Shown here piece after piece: positions 1 to 11,527 of a stretch of DNA of 64,000 bases. The first letter of the stretch is position 1; each line of letters opens with the position of its first letter. Made by a program: the position numbers and the translations under genes. The stretch is from Neoscytalidium dimidiatum. Lineage: Eukaryota > Ascomycota > Dothideomycetes > Botryosphaeriales > Botryosphaeriaceae. Under the pieces are notes generated by a model. That model was given only the letters and a program-made list of their open reading frames with translations, did no database searches and was not told the origin of the DNA. The stretch spans positions 1,054,001 to 1,118,000 of the forward strand of contig CM074706.1 in NCBI GenBank assembly GCA_037367355.1, given 5' to 3'.

Positions 1-2
1 CA

Positions 3-2309
3 ATAAGAGTTTGGATGATTGATCACAAGGACAATGGCTCACTAAGTGCCGAGCTACTCCAAACGGTCGACCTTAAGCAAGACCCGAAGACGGCTTACTT
101 TCCCCTCTCCATCGCTGTAGCTCATCTTTCACCTTCCACCCTGATCATTGCCGCTGCTGGGACGAAAAAGTATATCCAGATATACGTTCAGCAGAAATCT
201 CGAATTACCACCTTCTCTCTGGCTGCTACACTTAAAGGCCATGAAGACTGGATACGCTCCCTAGCATTTACACTCGAGCCAGTTACATCGGATCTTCTTC
301 TCGCCTCCGCCAGCCAGGACAAGTACACCCGTCTATGGCGCATCCATGCTGGCGAAGAGCTTCCCGCGAGTACAACGGCAATGGCCGAAGCCAACCCGGC
401 TCTCGCCGGCAGTGTTCTCGGACGCAGTTTGCATAACAAAGCCCATAGGGTATCCGATGTAGACGACGCGCCATACTCAATCACGTTTGAAGCGTTACTT
501 GTAGGGCATGAAGACTGGATCTACTCGGCGCACTGGAGAAGCCAAGAATCGGAAGAAGGCAGCAAACTTCAGCTCCTCACTACTTCTGCCGACAACTCGA
601 TAGCTATCTGGGAAGCCGACGCTACATCCGGGGTTTGGATTAGCATTACACGCCTGGGTGAAATCAGCGCGCAGAAGGGCGCAACTACAGCGACGGGCAG
701 TGTGGGCGGCTTTTGGATAGGTCTATGGTCTCCCGACGGCCGCTCAGTCGTCTCCCTCAGCCGGACAGGAGGCTGGCGACTGTGGACGCGAGGATACTCT
801 CCCTCCCCCGACGCCGCCGAGGAGCAAGACGAGGACCGTTGGACGCAGCGCGTCGCTGTGACGGGCCACATCCGCGCCGTCCGCGACGTGAAATGGGCCC
901 GCAACGGCTCCTACCTGCTCACCACCAGCGCCGACCAAACCACCCGGCAATTCGCACAGTGGAAGCGCGACGCCCGCACCTCCTGGCACGAGTTCTCGCG
1001 GCCGCAGATCCACGGCTACGACCTCAACTGCCTCGCGCCCCTAAACCCTCTCCGCTTCGTCTCCGGCGCCGAGGAGAAGCTGCTCCGGGTCTTCGACCAG
1101 CCGGCCGCCGTCGCGGACCTGCTCGCCCAGCAGTGTGGCATCCGCGCCGGCAGCGACGACGACGACGACGCGTCCACCGCGCCCGCCGGCGTCAAGCTCC
1201 CGGACGCGGCCAACATCCCCGTCCTCGGCCTCTCCAACAAAGCCGTCGAAACGACCGACGCGCCCGCCGACCCGGACGCGGCCCCGAACGACCCGACAAG
1301 CGGCGAGACGACGGCCAAGCGCGCGCTCGCGCTCACGCACCCGCCCACCGAGGACCACCTCTCGCGCCACCTGCTCTGGCCCGAGGCCGAGAAGCTGTAC
1401 GGCCACGGCTACGAGATCAGCGCCGCGGCGGCCGCCGCGCGCGCGGGCGACGTCGTCGCGACCGCGTGCCGCGCGACGTCCGTCGACCACGCCGTCATCC
1501 GCCTGTACGAGACGCGCGGCTGGCGGCAGGTGTCGTTCACCACGAGCAGCGAGACGGGCGAACGCGTCCCGAGCATGCGCCTGCACAGCCTGACCGTCAC
1601 CGGCCTGGCGTTCAGCGGGCGGCCCGCCTCGCCGTCCGCGCCCGCCGACGAGTTCCTCCTCAGCGTCGGCAGGGACCGCGCGTTCGGGATATGGCGGCGG
1701 CGGCGCTCGAGCGCGGACGGAAGGGGCGAGGGGGAAGCGGGACGAGAAGAGGACAAGAACGCGGGCCCGCACTTCGCCCTCCTCCACGCGCGGGAGAAAG
1801 CCCACTCCCGCATGCTGCTCGGCGGCGCGTGGGCGCCGCCCTCCCCGGCCCCTGCGCAGCCCGACCGCGTCTTCGCGACCGCCGGCCGCGACTCGAAAGT
1901 CAAGCTGTGGCGACTCGCCGCCGCCGTTCCGGACGACGGGGGCGGAGGGGGAGAGGGACGCGAGGCCCGTGTGGCGCTCTTGACCACGCTGCCCGCGCCC
2001 GCGCCCGTCACCGCCATCGCGTTCCATCCGGACGTTGTGGGCGCCGCGCAGAAGACGGTACTGGCGTTCGGGACCGAGAAGGGGGATATCCTGGTGGGCG
2101 TTTTCGCAGCTGATTGGAGCGACGTGGTGGTCGGGAACGAGGACGCCGCCAGGATGAGCGCGGTGGAGAGGGAGGTGGTGCCGAGTGATGTGGTGAATGC
2201 GTTGGATTGGCGGCCGCTTCGCGGGGCCGGGGACGAAGGGGATGGGGAGTTGGAGCTGGCTGTGGGTAGCGAGGATGGGAGCGTGAGGGTGTATGGGGTG
2301 AGGATCTGA
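3..2309 (+). CDS. ELP2: Elongator complex subunit 2 (WD40 protein), 5' end outside window
   Basis: WD40 scaffold subunit of Elongator, which with Elp1 and Elp3 forms the subcomplex needed for 5-carbamoylmethyl-type modification of wobble uridine in tRNA. The frame is open from the first complete codon and reads IRVW before the first Met at 15, so a WD blade continues upstream and the true start is outside. Visible blades include GHEDWIRSLAF...SASQDKYTRLW, GHEDWIYSAHW...TTSADNSIAIW, GHIRAVRDVKW, a late GRDRAFGIW and GRDSKVKLW, and a terminal GSEDGSVRVYG. The pattern GHEDWI followed by GGFWIGLWSPDG is characteristic of Elp2. An Ala/Asp/Pro-rich insertion lies at 1140-1330. About 768 residues are present, against roughly 800 in the family, with no intron in this part. 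The 3' half is very GC-rich, giving long shadow frames on both strands. Confidence 0.93.
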   Translation: MRVWMIDHKDNGSLSAELLQTVDLKQDPKTAYFPLSIAVAHLSPSTLIIAAAGTKKYIQIYVQQKSRITTFSLAATLKGHEDWIRSLAFTLEPVTSDLLLASASQDKYTRLWRIHAGEELPASTTAMAEANPALAGSVLGRSLHNKAHRVSDVDDAPYSITFEALLVGHEDWIYSAHWRSQESEEGSKLQLLTTSADNSIAIWEADATSGVWISITRLGEISAQKGATTATGSVGGFWIGLWSPDGRSVVSLSRTGGWRLWTRGYSPSPDAAEEQDEDRWTQRVAVTGHIRAVRDVKWARNGSYLLTTSADQTTRQFAQWKRDARTSWHEFSRPQIHGYDLNCLAPLNPLRFVSGAEEKLLRVFDQPAAVADLLAQQCGIRAGSDDDDDASTAPAGVKLPDAANIPVLGLSNKAVETTDAPADPDAAPNDPTSGETTAKRALALTHPPTEDHLSRHLLWPEAEKLYGHGYEISAAAAAARAGDVVATACRATSVDHAVIRLYETRGWRQVSFTTSSETGERVPSMRLHSLTVTGLAFSGRPASPSAPADEFLLSVGRDRAFGIWRRRRSSADGRGEGEAGREEDKNAGPHFALLHAREKAHSRMLLGGAWAPPSPAPAQPDRVFATAGRDSKVKLWRLAAAVPDDGGGGGEGREARVALLTTLPAPAPVTAIAFHPDVVGAAQKTVLAFGTEKGDILVGVFAADWSDVVVGNEDAARMSAVEREVVPSDVVNALDWRPLRGAGDEGDGELELAVGSEDGSVRVYGVRI

Positions 2310-3147
2310 GTGAGGTGTTGGGCGGGTGAGGTTTGATAAAGAGTTTGCTATTCGGTTGGTGTCTGAAGAAGGATAAGGTGATGATATTTGCAATTCGATG
2401 GAGCGTTGTGGAGAGTTGGTGTCTTTTGGGCTGGTTGTCTGTTGCGTGAACCTGTGAAGGGGATAAGCACGTGAACGGAATGAAAGTTGGGAAAAGGAAG
2501 ACGCCAGATGAGGTATCAGTTTATCGAAATCAGGTCTCAGAAGTGCCCTTGCCTTCCCGGAAGACTAGGATCTGAGAAACACCGACATCATCCCATATAT
2601 TATGTGTTGTGAGGCGTGCATTATTAGTAGTATGTACTATGGAAGAATTCGTTAATAGGCAGAAGCATAAAGACCCAACGTAAGCTAACCCGTTCCCACC
2701 TTCTGTCCGCCTTCGTGAAGACGGAAGTGTTGAAATCAAAAAGGAAAAATGGCCTGGAAGCGCGACTGATCGAACCCAACCCAACCCATGGCCGAATGCT
2801 GAATAGCTCCGGAGGATCGTCACACATCCTCCTTTCAGAATCTGTTTCAATTCCGCATCCCATCTTCGCCGTCGTCAATGCCCTTCCTTTTCGTTGTTCG
2901 TTAAACGAGAGATGAGATAATATTACACCCTCCGCGTGTTCCGGCCCGTCTTATTGGACCAAGCTCTTCGTCATTTCCTTGATCTCCGCCCCGTCTCGTC
3001 GGCCAAGGTCGTAAATGCGTGCCTGAGCCGTGCTCATTGATACCTGATCCGGGATCCGCTCTTGCAACCGGATCAACAAATTCCGCGTGGATATGTAGAT
3101 GCCCGCGCAGACCCACTGTACCACGCCAGATAGTGCATTCGGTGGGT
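2310..3147. other. Convergent intergenic region
   Basis: About 840 bp between the stop of the Elp2 gene and the stop of the syntaxin gene on the opposite strand. It should hold both 3' UTRs and poly(A) signals. I see no further gene, repeat or RNA here. Confidence 0.6.
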
Positions 3148-4331
3148 TTAATTGTTACCGTTGTTCTTCAGACCGAAGTAGAGACCAAGGACAAGCGCAA
3201 TGATGCAAATGATGAGGATGAAGACGAACAGAGTCCAACGGCGCAGTCGGTTGCGGCGCTTGATGTGCTCAATACCCTTGTCCAGCTCGATGTGTGCTTG
3301 CTTGCCTTGCTCGATGACATTTTCCGTCTGGTGCTCAGCTTGCTGCACTTGCGGCTCCTGGTAGACGACCTGCTCGTTCAGCTGCTGGAAGAGCTCTGAA
3401 AGCTCAACCATGGTCTTCTCGATGCGCTGGATGTCATTGTGACGCGCGCGCACGGCACCCAGAACGCTGTTGGCGTGTGCAGAGCGATTCTCCTTGAGCT
3501 GTTACGCAGCGCTGGTTAGCAATTGCACTTGTTCCCTTCCTGTGATTGTTTTGAGTGAGACTTACAGCAGTCTGGAAGATACCCTCAGAACCCCACTCTT
3601 CCTCAGCAACGCGGTTGACCTCTTCAGGAGTGGCCTCTGGATTGACAATGAGGTACTGGCGCTTAATCTGATCCCGGTAGCGCTCGCGGTAGACCTTCTC
3701 GGTCTGCTGATAGTTCTGAAGCTCACGCTGGAAGCTAGCCTTCAGGTTGCGGACCTGGCTGTCCTTCGTGACGTTGCCACCGGAGCGCACGGCATCGGTC
3801 TCGAGGAACTTGATCTCGTCCTTGATGGCGGTGTTGAGGATGGAGGTCTGGGTGGCCAGGTGCTCGAGCTGCTGGTGGGCGCCCGATTCGGCGGCATCGG
3901 ACAACAGGCGCTGGTGGACGGTCGAGATTTCCCCGATTTGGGCCGTCAGCTGGCGGATGCGCTGCTTGCAGCCGTCGACTCGCGACAGGAACTCGTCGTT
4001 GCCCATGACGCGTGGGCCGTGCTGCTGCGGGGGGTTCAAATTGCCCAGCTCGGCGTCTTGCGAGTAGTCGGGCTCATTGTGCTGTTGCGGGGCCTGCACG
4101 GAAAAACGACGCGAGCGCGCTTGTTAGTCTGTCGTTCTTACCGCTCCGTCGCCATTGCGCCTCCGAAATGTAACGGTTGCCTTGCGTTTGCTGGCGGAAT
4201 GATGACGATGTGAAACGTACCTGGCCGCCATAGGGATTCGAGGCGCCGTAGCCGGCTCCGGTGGACTGAGCGCCGTAACCGTCGCTGCCGTAGGGATTGC
4301 CGCCGTATTGTTGATACCCGCCGTACGACAT
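3148..4331 (-). CDS. SSO1: Plasma-membrane Qa-SNARE, Sso1/syntaxin-1 type
   Basis: t-SNARE for fusion of secretory vesicles with the plasma membrane. Three exons on the minus strand: 4331-4221, 4093-3566 and 3498-3148, with introns bounded by GTACGT...GCAG and GTAAGT...ACAG, both in phase 0; product 329 residues, usual for filamentous ascomycetes. The N-terminus is Gly/Tyr-rich (MSYGGYQQYGG). Residues ~50-170 form the Habc-type helical region (FLSRVDGCKQRIRQL...). The SNARE helix spans ~229-292, with the zero-layer Gln at about residue 260 (VVYQEPQV). It is followed by a basic stretch (KRRNRLRRW) and one C-terminal membrane segment (FVFILIICIIALVLGLYF), then a short Asn-rich tail. The name is by family resemblance; a syntaxin paralogue is the only alternative. 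Confidence 0.92.
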
Positions 4332-5888
4332 GATGGTGGAAAGGTGGGGAGAGGATGGACAGTCGGTCTTCGGCCGGGGATGCGGGCAGATTAAGCTCGC
4401 GGAAGGGTGCGGATGACGTTATGCAGAAGGCTGACGGATTCTCGGACTGCTTCTCGACGCGCCGCGGTAAGGGGCGTTGGCGCTTGCGGTAGTGGTCGGG
4501 CCGTCAATTGCGGGCACTGCGTGGAGCGCTGGGCTGTGTTTCGGGAGCCGGGGATTTCGCGCGGACGGAGGGCGCTCGCAGACGGGCGCAAGTGATGGAG
4601 ATGTTGAAGAAATGGAGAGGAGCAGCAAGTGACGAGCAGGCAAGGCAGCGGGTGTGGAGAGGTAATTTCTCACGCTGCTCCGAGGCGCAGCGCTTTGGCA
4701 GCCCACTGGCCAACCACGGCCCCCAGGACACTGCCCAGGCAACAAGGCACGGTGGCCTATACGGGCACCCGCTGGCTGATCCCCAGTGGCGATGATGGCC
4801 CGATCCCGCTGGCTGCGACTTCACAGCCACTCTCAGACAGAATATAGCCACCCGCTCGTTGCCGCAATCGCGCTTCGAGCAGCCAGGCGCGACAGTATCA
4901 CGACGACCGTGCCGCGCGGAGCCAGGCGCAGCAGTGTGGCCACTCCGCACGGGCTGGCAGCCCGCGCTCACTGGGCTCTGCAACGGCCTCGAACGTGGGA
5001 CCATGAAGTCACCGCCAGGCACGGGTGGGCCGCCTTAAGCTTAAATTCTTCGTCTTGCCTGTCCAGGGTCCTCGTCGACAAGATTTGCTGCCAGACAATA
5101 ATTTCCCTACCGATGTGTTTCACAAATTGGAGGCGCCGCACAACCCGCGCGCCTGCTTCTACAGCAGAACCGTGGCCCTCGCGAGAGCAAGATCCTCAGG
5201 GCCAAAAGGTCGGTGAGGGGAAAGGAGCGAATCCTCTCTAGAAGAATTTTTTTTTTTTTTTTTGGCGAATATCACGCGGTGAGCGGTGTGTGGTGCGAAC
5301 AGGAGAGCAATGTTACACTGGCAGTGTCGGTCAGGGCGCAAAATTGAAAGCGACATGTCTTGAACTCATAAGCGCCATTGGCGACGAGTCACAGTGATGA
5401 GGATTGCCACGATCTGGTCCCCTCCCCGCACTTCTTAAAACTCCTGTGGAGCGAATCGCACCGGGAGCGCATCGGATTGATGAAACGTTTGGCCGTCTGA
5501 AACGGTCGCGCTCCGGCCCGTCTCATCCATCCATCCTATGGAAGCAGGTTTTCCGTCCCTGGCAGTCGGCCGGACCGCGTTCCTTCCTCCACGGCCGGTC
5601 ATCCACGTTGAGAGCAATTTCTCCGCGAAAGCAAAGTGATGCCTAATGCTGCCTAAGCCGGCTAGGCTCCACTGAATCCATCCTCCTGCCAGCATCACTC
5701 AGATGCCTAGGTTGTGATATTTGTATTGCGACCAACCACCAGATATATCGTAGTCATCCTTACTAACTAACTACAGCACGCACGTACACCAAGCCATGAA
5801 CCTAGTACTCCCAAGCCAATTCAAGACTAGAACGTAATACCGAGTCAACTATTACTTTTTTCCTCTCAATCCTCGTGTCTCACCGCCA
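4332..5888. other. Intergenic region with a 17-bp T tract
   Basis: About 1.55 kb upstream of the syntaxin start and downstream of the F-box gene stop. A run of 17 T lies at 5247-5263. Several open frames at 4391-5241 have no coding character, being Arg/Ser/Pro-rich translations of GC-rich DNA that also occur on the other strand. It probably holds the syntaxin promoter and 5' UTR; no gene is supported. Confidence 0.5.
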
Positions 5889-8514
5889 TCAAGCTGTCCC
5901 CCAAACCATCTTCCTCACACAAGCACATCCGCTCTCCCAACATTCATCCCTCTTCCAAACCATCTCGTTCGACTTTACCCTCACCCCTTTGAGCCCCTCT
6001 TCGCCCGCCACCGACGTATCATCGACGCCCAACGCAATCCCACTGTCCTTCCTCTCCGCCCTTGCTGTGTATGCCAACTCCTCAGCATCGATCCCGCGAT
6101 CAAAGCTGACCAACACAATCGGCCCACTCCGCTCCCCGCTCCCATATTTCGGCCGCCGCAGGAACACGACACTGCGCTCGTCCGCAACAGCCAAAATATC
6201 CGTCGGCGGCGGCGGCGCCGCATACGTGCTGGTGGCCGCCGTCGCGGCCGAGCCCGCCGTCGAGGCCTGCGAATCGAACGACAGCTGCGAGAACGAGGAC
6301 GCCATGGGCGACGTCACGACCTCATCCTTCTCGCAAGCCACCGCCGCCGCCGCCGCCGCCGCCGCCGTCGACGAGCTGCCGTCGGGCAAGGGCTCGGACA
6401 CGGAGTCGGACACGGGCACGGGCACAACAACCGCCGGCGGCGGCGTCAGCGGGGCGTTCAGGATGCCGTGCAGCTTCTCTGCGCACAGCGCCTTCTTCGC
6501 CTCGCCAGCACCAGCAGCAGCAGTAGCAGCGCCCTTGTAGCCTCCATATCTGGCCTCGCCCACCGGCGGCCACAGCTTGATGGGCGGATAGACGAAGCGG
6601 TCCTCGTACGGCGGCAGCGCCGCAGCTATCTCCATGTCATCGACGAGCGCCGCGGGAGCCGCCCTGCCTTTCCCTTTCCCCTCGCTGCCGCCACTACCGC
6701 CGCCGCCGTCGTTGGCACGACACAGCTCGAGCGGCAGGTACGCCTGGCGTCTGCGGGCGCCGATGCGTAGGCGTAGGCAGGGCGGGCCGCCGACGGCGGC
6801 GGCGGCCGGGCAGCAGGCCTCGTCCTCGACCAGGTCGAGGAAGGCGGAGCAGGAAAGGTTGTAGGCGCGCAGCTTGGTGCGGGCGAGGATGAAGACCTGC
6901 GACGGGACGGCCAGGCTGTCGTCGTGGCGCCGCTCCGGGTGGTAGGAGCGAGGCAGTCGCTCCTCGACGGGCGCGTAGTGCGGGTTGTTGCCCGAGCCTA
7001 GGGTTGAGACGAGCAGATCGTCGGAGGGGAGGAGGAGGGGATGGTGGTGGTGGTGGTGGTGGTGGTGGTGCGAGGATGATTCGCCGTTGATGGTAGCATC
7101 GTCTACATCATCGTCTAGCTCTGCTGTGTCATCGTCGTCTTCGTCGTCGTCGCCTTCTTCTTCCTCTTCGTCGGCGAGGCCGTTGTTGTTATCGTTGTCA
7201 TCCTCCGGAGTGTCCGATGCTGACAGCTGTGAGGCTGACGGCATCGCCACCGCCGCGCTGGCGGTCTGTCGCCTCCTAGCTGAGGGCCTGACGACGGGAA
7301 AGGTTACCTCGCGCGTATAGAAGGTACGCTCCTGCTTGCTCCCTCCGTTGCGCCATTCGCGCCGTGCTTCGACGATCTGCAGCTTGTTGGTCCGCTCGTC
7401 CACTTGTAGACTTAGGTCCGTCCACGAGTCGTTGATTGGCCCCTCGGCGTGCTGACGGCGATACACCCTGGTGTTGACCTGAACCGCCTCCTCGACCGGT
7501 CTGTGCAAGGGGAACCGGATGCAGTGGTAGAACGACGTCCAATCCACTTCCTCCACGACGAAAGATGTCTGGTTAGATACGGCATAAAAGTGGTCCTCGT
7601 GGATTTCGAAGGCTACCGTGGATCCTAAGTCCGAGCCAACGAACTCGTCTAGCTGGAGTGGAGGGTTGTTGGGTGGGCTGGGATCGTCCTCTGCCAGCGA
7701 ATGACTGTGTATTTTCCATTCGTGATGTCCGTGTGCTCCCAGTCCTGTGTGGGTCCCATAGAAGTAGTAAGTTCCGTTGTTTCGGACGAACAGCTTGCTA
7801 GCGCCGACTGGTGGCTTTATAATATTGACGCCAGCACCAGTAACCGGATTAAATTTTTGAAGCTCGACGTATATGAGCCAATGCTCATCATCCCTCCACT
7901 GTGGCGGTAGTTCGGATTCGCTATAGTCGAAATGCAGTGACACTATACCGTCACTGTAGTGTAGCAGGTTTACCTCTGGTTGGATGCCGGAGTTGCCGAA
8001 CTGATTCGTTGACAGCCAGGCCACCATCGGCCGGGTTTCAATTACGATGTCCAATGACTTGTCGAGTATGGACCGCACGCGGATATTTCCGTGTGACATG
8101 TAACAGAGAACATTCTGACGGTAAAGAAATGAGGAACCATAGTCGATAACGCAAGCAGAGCTAGGAGTGGCTGTTGCAAACGCTCCTCTTCTCGAATATA
8201 TGCGTTCAAAGGCCTGCCGATATGATATCTGCCCAGTGGCAGCCAATCGGGCTTCTTTCGTGAATGGCGCGTGATTCTTAGGCGTGACTGGGTTAGTTGA
8301 GCTGAGAATACGGGGGCCGCGTAGCGCGAGAAGAGGGGGAATATCGCCCGAAAGTTCTGCTCACCTCAACAGTCTTTCGACACAAAGTGCTCTCATTTCG
8401 ATGCTGGTAAAGCTGTCTGCAGGTAAGACTGAGGTGTATAACATCCGAAAATGATAACCGCCCAGCAATGTTGAAGAGAACGTCGTACGGTAACCGGTCC
8501 AAACTAAGCGTCAT
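5889..8514 (-). CDS. F-box domain protein with acidic, poly-His and poly-Ala tracts
   Basis: Likely substrate receptor of an SCF (Skp1-Cullin-F-box) ubiquitin ligase. Exon 1 (8514-8365) encodes residues 1-50 with an N-terminal F-box (LDRLPYDVLFNIAGRLSFSD...LTCRQLYQHR). Its donor is GTGAGC. Exon 2 (8276-5889) begins NHAPFTKEARLA, as in related fungal F-box proteins. The acceptor that keeps frame is AAG rather than YAG, 15 bases after a CTAAC branch site, so this junction is the least certain part. Product ~845 residues. After the F-box comes a ~320-residue globular part (ISYRQAFERIYSRRGAF... to FYTREVTFPV). A long acidic segment, a run of ten His and a run of Ala follow, all from trinucleotide repeats. 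The substrate cannot be told. Confidence 0.82.
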
Positions 8515-10137
8515 GAAGAAAGACTTTTGCCGATGTTGCTCGTCTCAATGGGAGCAACAATGGAATAACTGCTTTTTAGGGTAGGAAAATGATGAAACAA
8601 ATCGCCGCCCAACCCTCTAGAACGGGAATGTTTACTTGTTTAATGTACGGCAAACTTTGATCTTTTCGACAGCGTAAAGTGTAAAGAACGTTGAAAAGAA
8701 TGACGAAATAGAACAGACTCTTTTACGGGTGTTCTTGGTGCTAATGAAGACGTTATCAGGGACCATCGTGTGGGATGGTGAATTAAGAACAGTAGAGACA
8801 GCAGAAAGGCTGCGGTTATGAAGGATGATGCTGCGGCTCTGTCGCCGATCCCTTGCAGACATCCCCGCCACTGTAAGTGAAAATTTGGTCTAACTTCCAG
8901 CCTTGCGATCTGATCAGGGGGCCGGTCTTAGTATTGAAAACTCACTTATAAGACAAATCGGGTGCTTGCAGTAGTTACCGAGAAGGCGGGAAATGTGACC
9001 TTGCTTTGGTGATCTCGCTAAGATCGAGGTGGCCATACTCTTAGGCCTCCTGCAGCACCATGCGCACATAGGACGCATGCGGCTCTTACGCACGGACTGC
9101 TGAAGGACTTGGACGCCCCGGCTGAAGAAAGAGGTCTCGCAACGATGATGAGGCTTGCTCGTTGACAATCCTGTCGCAAGACGCTCCATCCTGGTAAATA
9201 TGAGGCTGAATGTGATAAGACTTGGTCGGAGACATCGAATTGGAGGGGCACATGATCTCATAGCGGCTGAGCATGTCGGAAGGGGCGGGAAATGGGGTGA
9301 AAGAATGCGGCTCTTCTAGTGCGGAGTATGTTGATTGGGCAGCCTTGTCTAACCTGGGGCTTTCCTCCAGCCGTGCACTAGGCTCCACTGGTACGTTTTC
9401 GGTCTCATGGCACTGAGTTTTGGTATTGGTCATACCACTGAGAGCACAGCCTTCTGGAAGACCGAGCGGCACAATTCGTCACCTTGCGGCTCTGCGAGGC
9501 GTCGCATGCTGATGCTGCTGATGCGCGCATTACTCCGGGCTGCGGCTGCAGCACGTTCACATCAGTCAGCGCTGAACTGCAAATAGTACGAAGTAGTAAT
9601 GGGAACACAGCATCCTGAGACAGTAAAAAAAATATAAAAGGAGCATGAGTCCGTCTCATCTGCAGTTTCTGTCACGCGGTACAGAACGAGGTTCGTGGAC
9701 ACGCGTAGCCCAACAATGGTGGGCCAAGAAAGACGCAAGGCTGAGGAGGGGCTGCTGCAATGACGCCCGGATAACGAGGGCTGCAAAGTGAGCATCGCGT
9801 TCTTTCTTTGTCTCGACCTCCTGCTTTTTGAATATCACTTCCTATTCAACTGTGCGCGGTTATTGATAGTCATTGCTTCGAACGGGAGGTGTTCCCAGTG
9901 GCCGCCATGTCACTGGATCCGCAGATTTTGACTATATATTCGGGGCAAAGACCATTCTGAACACGCATGGCACCGGCTCGGAGAATTTCAAAGTGCTGGG
10001 TGGATAGAAAGCCCCACTGCGGGGAATCTACATGTGGCCATGATTCAAGAGTGGCATGCTCTGTGATGCCATGGTAAGGCTGTGGATTTGTACACGCTAT
10101 AGTATGGCGCGCTCTATATCTCAACAATTTGCTTCCC
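8515..10137. other. Intergenic region, no supported gene
   Basis: About 1.6 kb between the F-box gene start and the DUF3431 gene stop. A minus-strand open frame at 9086-9472 (reading MTNTKTQCHETENVP... from an internal Met) has ordinary amino-acid composition and could be a small species-specific protein, but nothing marks it as real. Another at 8632-8871 is equally unsupported. Confidence 0.45.
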
Positions 10138-11527
10138 CTAACTTGGAACGTCTGGTTCCACTACTCTTTCTCGGGGACTCGAATCCCAACCAACGTATGG
10201 CCAGCCGGTTGGCAATGTAGAGAAGGGGGGTAGGATATAGCGGCCCTCGCACATGCCAATTTCCGGGCACTCCAGATTGCATAGGCCGAAGACATTGCAG
10301 TAGCATTCCTTAGCCGACGGACAGTGGATTGGCTCTTTTCCGAACAAGACTGCAGCCAACTGCGTTAGCGATACCTCGCCTGCAGTAATTCAACGCGCCG
10401 TTGCCCGGACGCTATGATGACTGATGCCCAAGGCGCCGAATCTGCGAGCGTCCGCACAGAGGTTGCGCGAAGATACACACATACACGACGCAATGCAGCA
10501 AAGCCCCGACAGACAGTGCGACAACCACCGAGACGGCTAAGGGACGTGGCAGCCGGCTGGGGTAGCAATGCAGCTTTGGGATATTGAAGCCACTCAAGGT
10601 TGATGCAGATTTGCGCAAAAGGGACGATAGGGGAAGTTGGGCACTCACTATGCCACGAATACTCCATCACACGACCACTGATAGCATCCGTCAACGGCGT
10701 CTTTGCCAGCCAGTCCCTCAATCGCACGTATTCTTTCCTTGGAATCTCGCGCACTTTGTCCCTCGTGAGTGCAAATTGCGCGCAACAGCTGACTCCCACC
10801 TCGTGCGGCACCTCCCGGTCTTCGCCAAAGATCTCCTTGAAGGCATGGTAGTATGAGTTTCCAGCGTGGCCTTGCTGCTGCTTCTCCCGAGGATCGTCCT
10901 CGTACGGCTTGATCTCGTTCGGGCAGCCCAGCTGCCATGCACAACGCAGGTTGACATAGCCTTCTTTCTCGAGGAACGGCAGCTGGAAGTTGCGTAGCAC
11001 CATCAGCCCATCGTAATCGGGATCGTCATTGTGCCATTGGTATCGTGTGGGATGTAGGAAGAGCGTATAGTCGGGCAAATCGTCGTAGTTATCGATGATG
11101 AAGCTGCGGAGACACGACACAAGGTCAGCAGGACAAGGTGTCCGTTGTGGTGGCGTTTGACTTGAATCAAAGGCTAATCCAGAGCAACGTACGTGAGATA
11201 CACCATCGACTCTCTTCCCTTGTTCGACGGCACTGTCAACTCAGCCTTCGGGTCGTCTACGATGTATCGGTATTTCGTCCAGTCCGGAAAGTGGTCGTAC
11301 AGCCAGTCGACATCGTCCTTTTTCTGACTGGCGACAACGAAGGCTTTCTCGCCCTCGCGGGTTGCGGGCGTTTGAGCATAGGTGCCGAGGTCCTCTTCGT
11401 ACGTCAAATCCTCCGTAACGTCATTTGTGGCAGAACCCCGCTGACGATTGACCAGGTAGCCGACGATCAGGACGAGGATGAGAAGGTAGAGGGCGAGGCG
11501 GATGTTTGAGCGGCGGCGGGGGCGCAT
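10138..11527 (-). CDS. DUF3431 family type II membrane protein
   Basis: Member of the fungal DUF3431 family, whose activity is not established. Three exons: 11527-11193, 11103-10649 and 10349-10138. The donors are GTACGT and GTGAGT and both acceptors are GCAG; phases 2 and 1 close correctly, giving VYLT|FIIDNYDDLPDYTLF and EYSWH|ILFGKEPIHCP across the junctions. Product 333 residues. A basic N-terminus (MRPRRRSN) and one hydrophobic segment at ~9-24 suggest a signal anchor with the rest in the secretory lumen. Family marks are the DNYDDLPDYTLFLH stretch, the GKEPIHCPSAKECYCNVFGLC cysteine cluster and the closing PPFSTLPTGWPYVGW. The family resembles membrane-anchored glycan-modifying enzymes in layout, but a catalytic role is only inference. 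Confidence 0.85.

Noticed and set aside
713..2393. Long frames on both strands across the ELP2 gene
   Set aside because: Arg/Pro/Ala-rich shadow translations of GC-rich coding DNA; the WD40 frame explains the region.
5247..5263. T17 run as the tail of a retroelement
   Set aside because: No target duplication or retroelement sequence next to it; simple homopolymer.
9086..9472. Small minus-strand gene
   Set aside because: Composition is protein-like but there is no domain or other support; left as a note in the intergenic entry.
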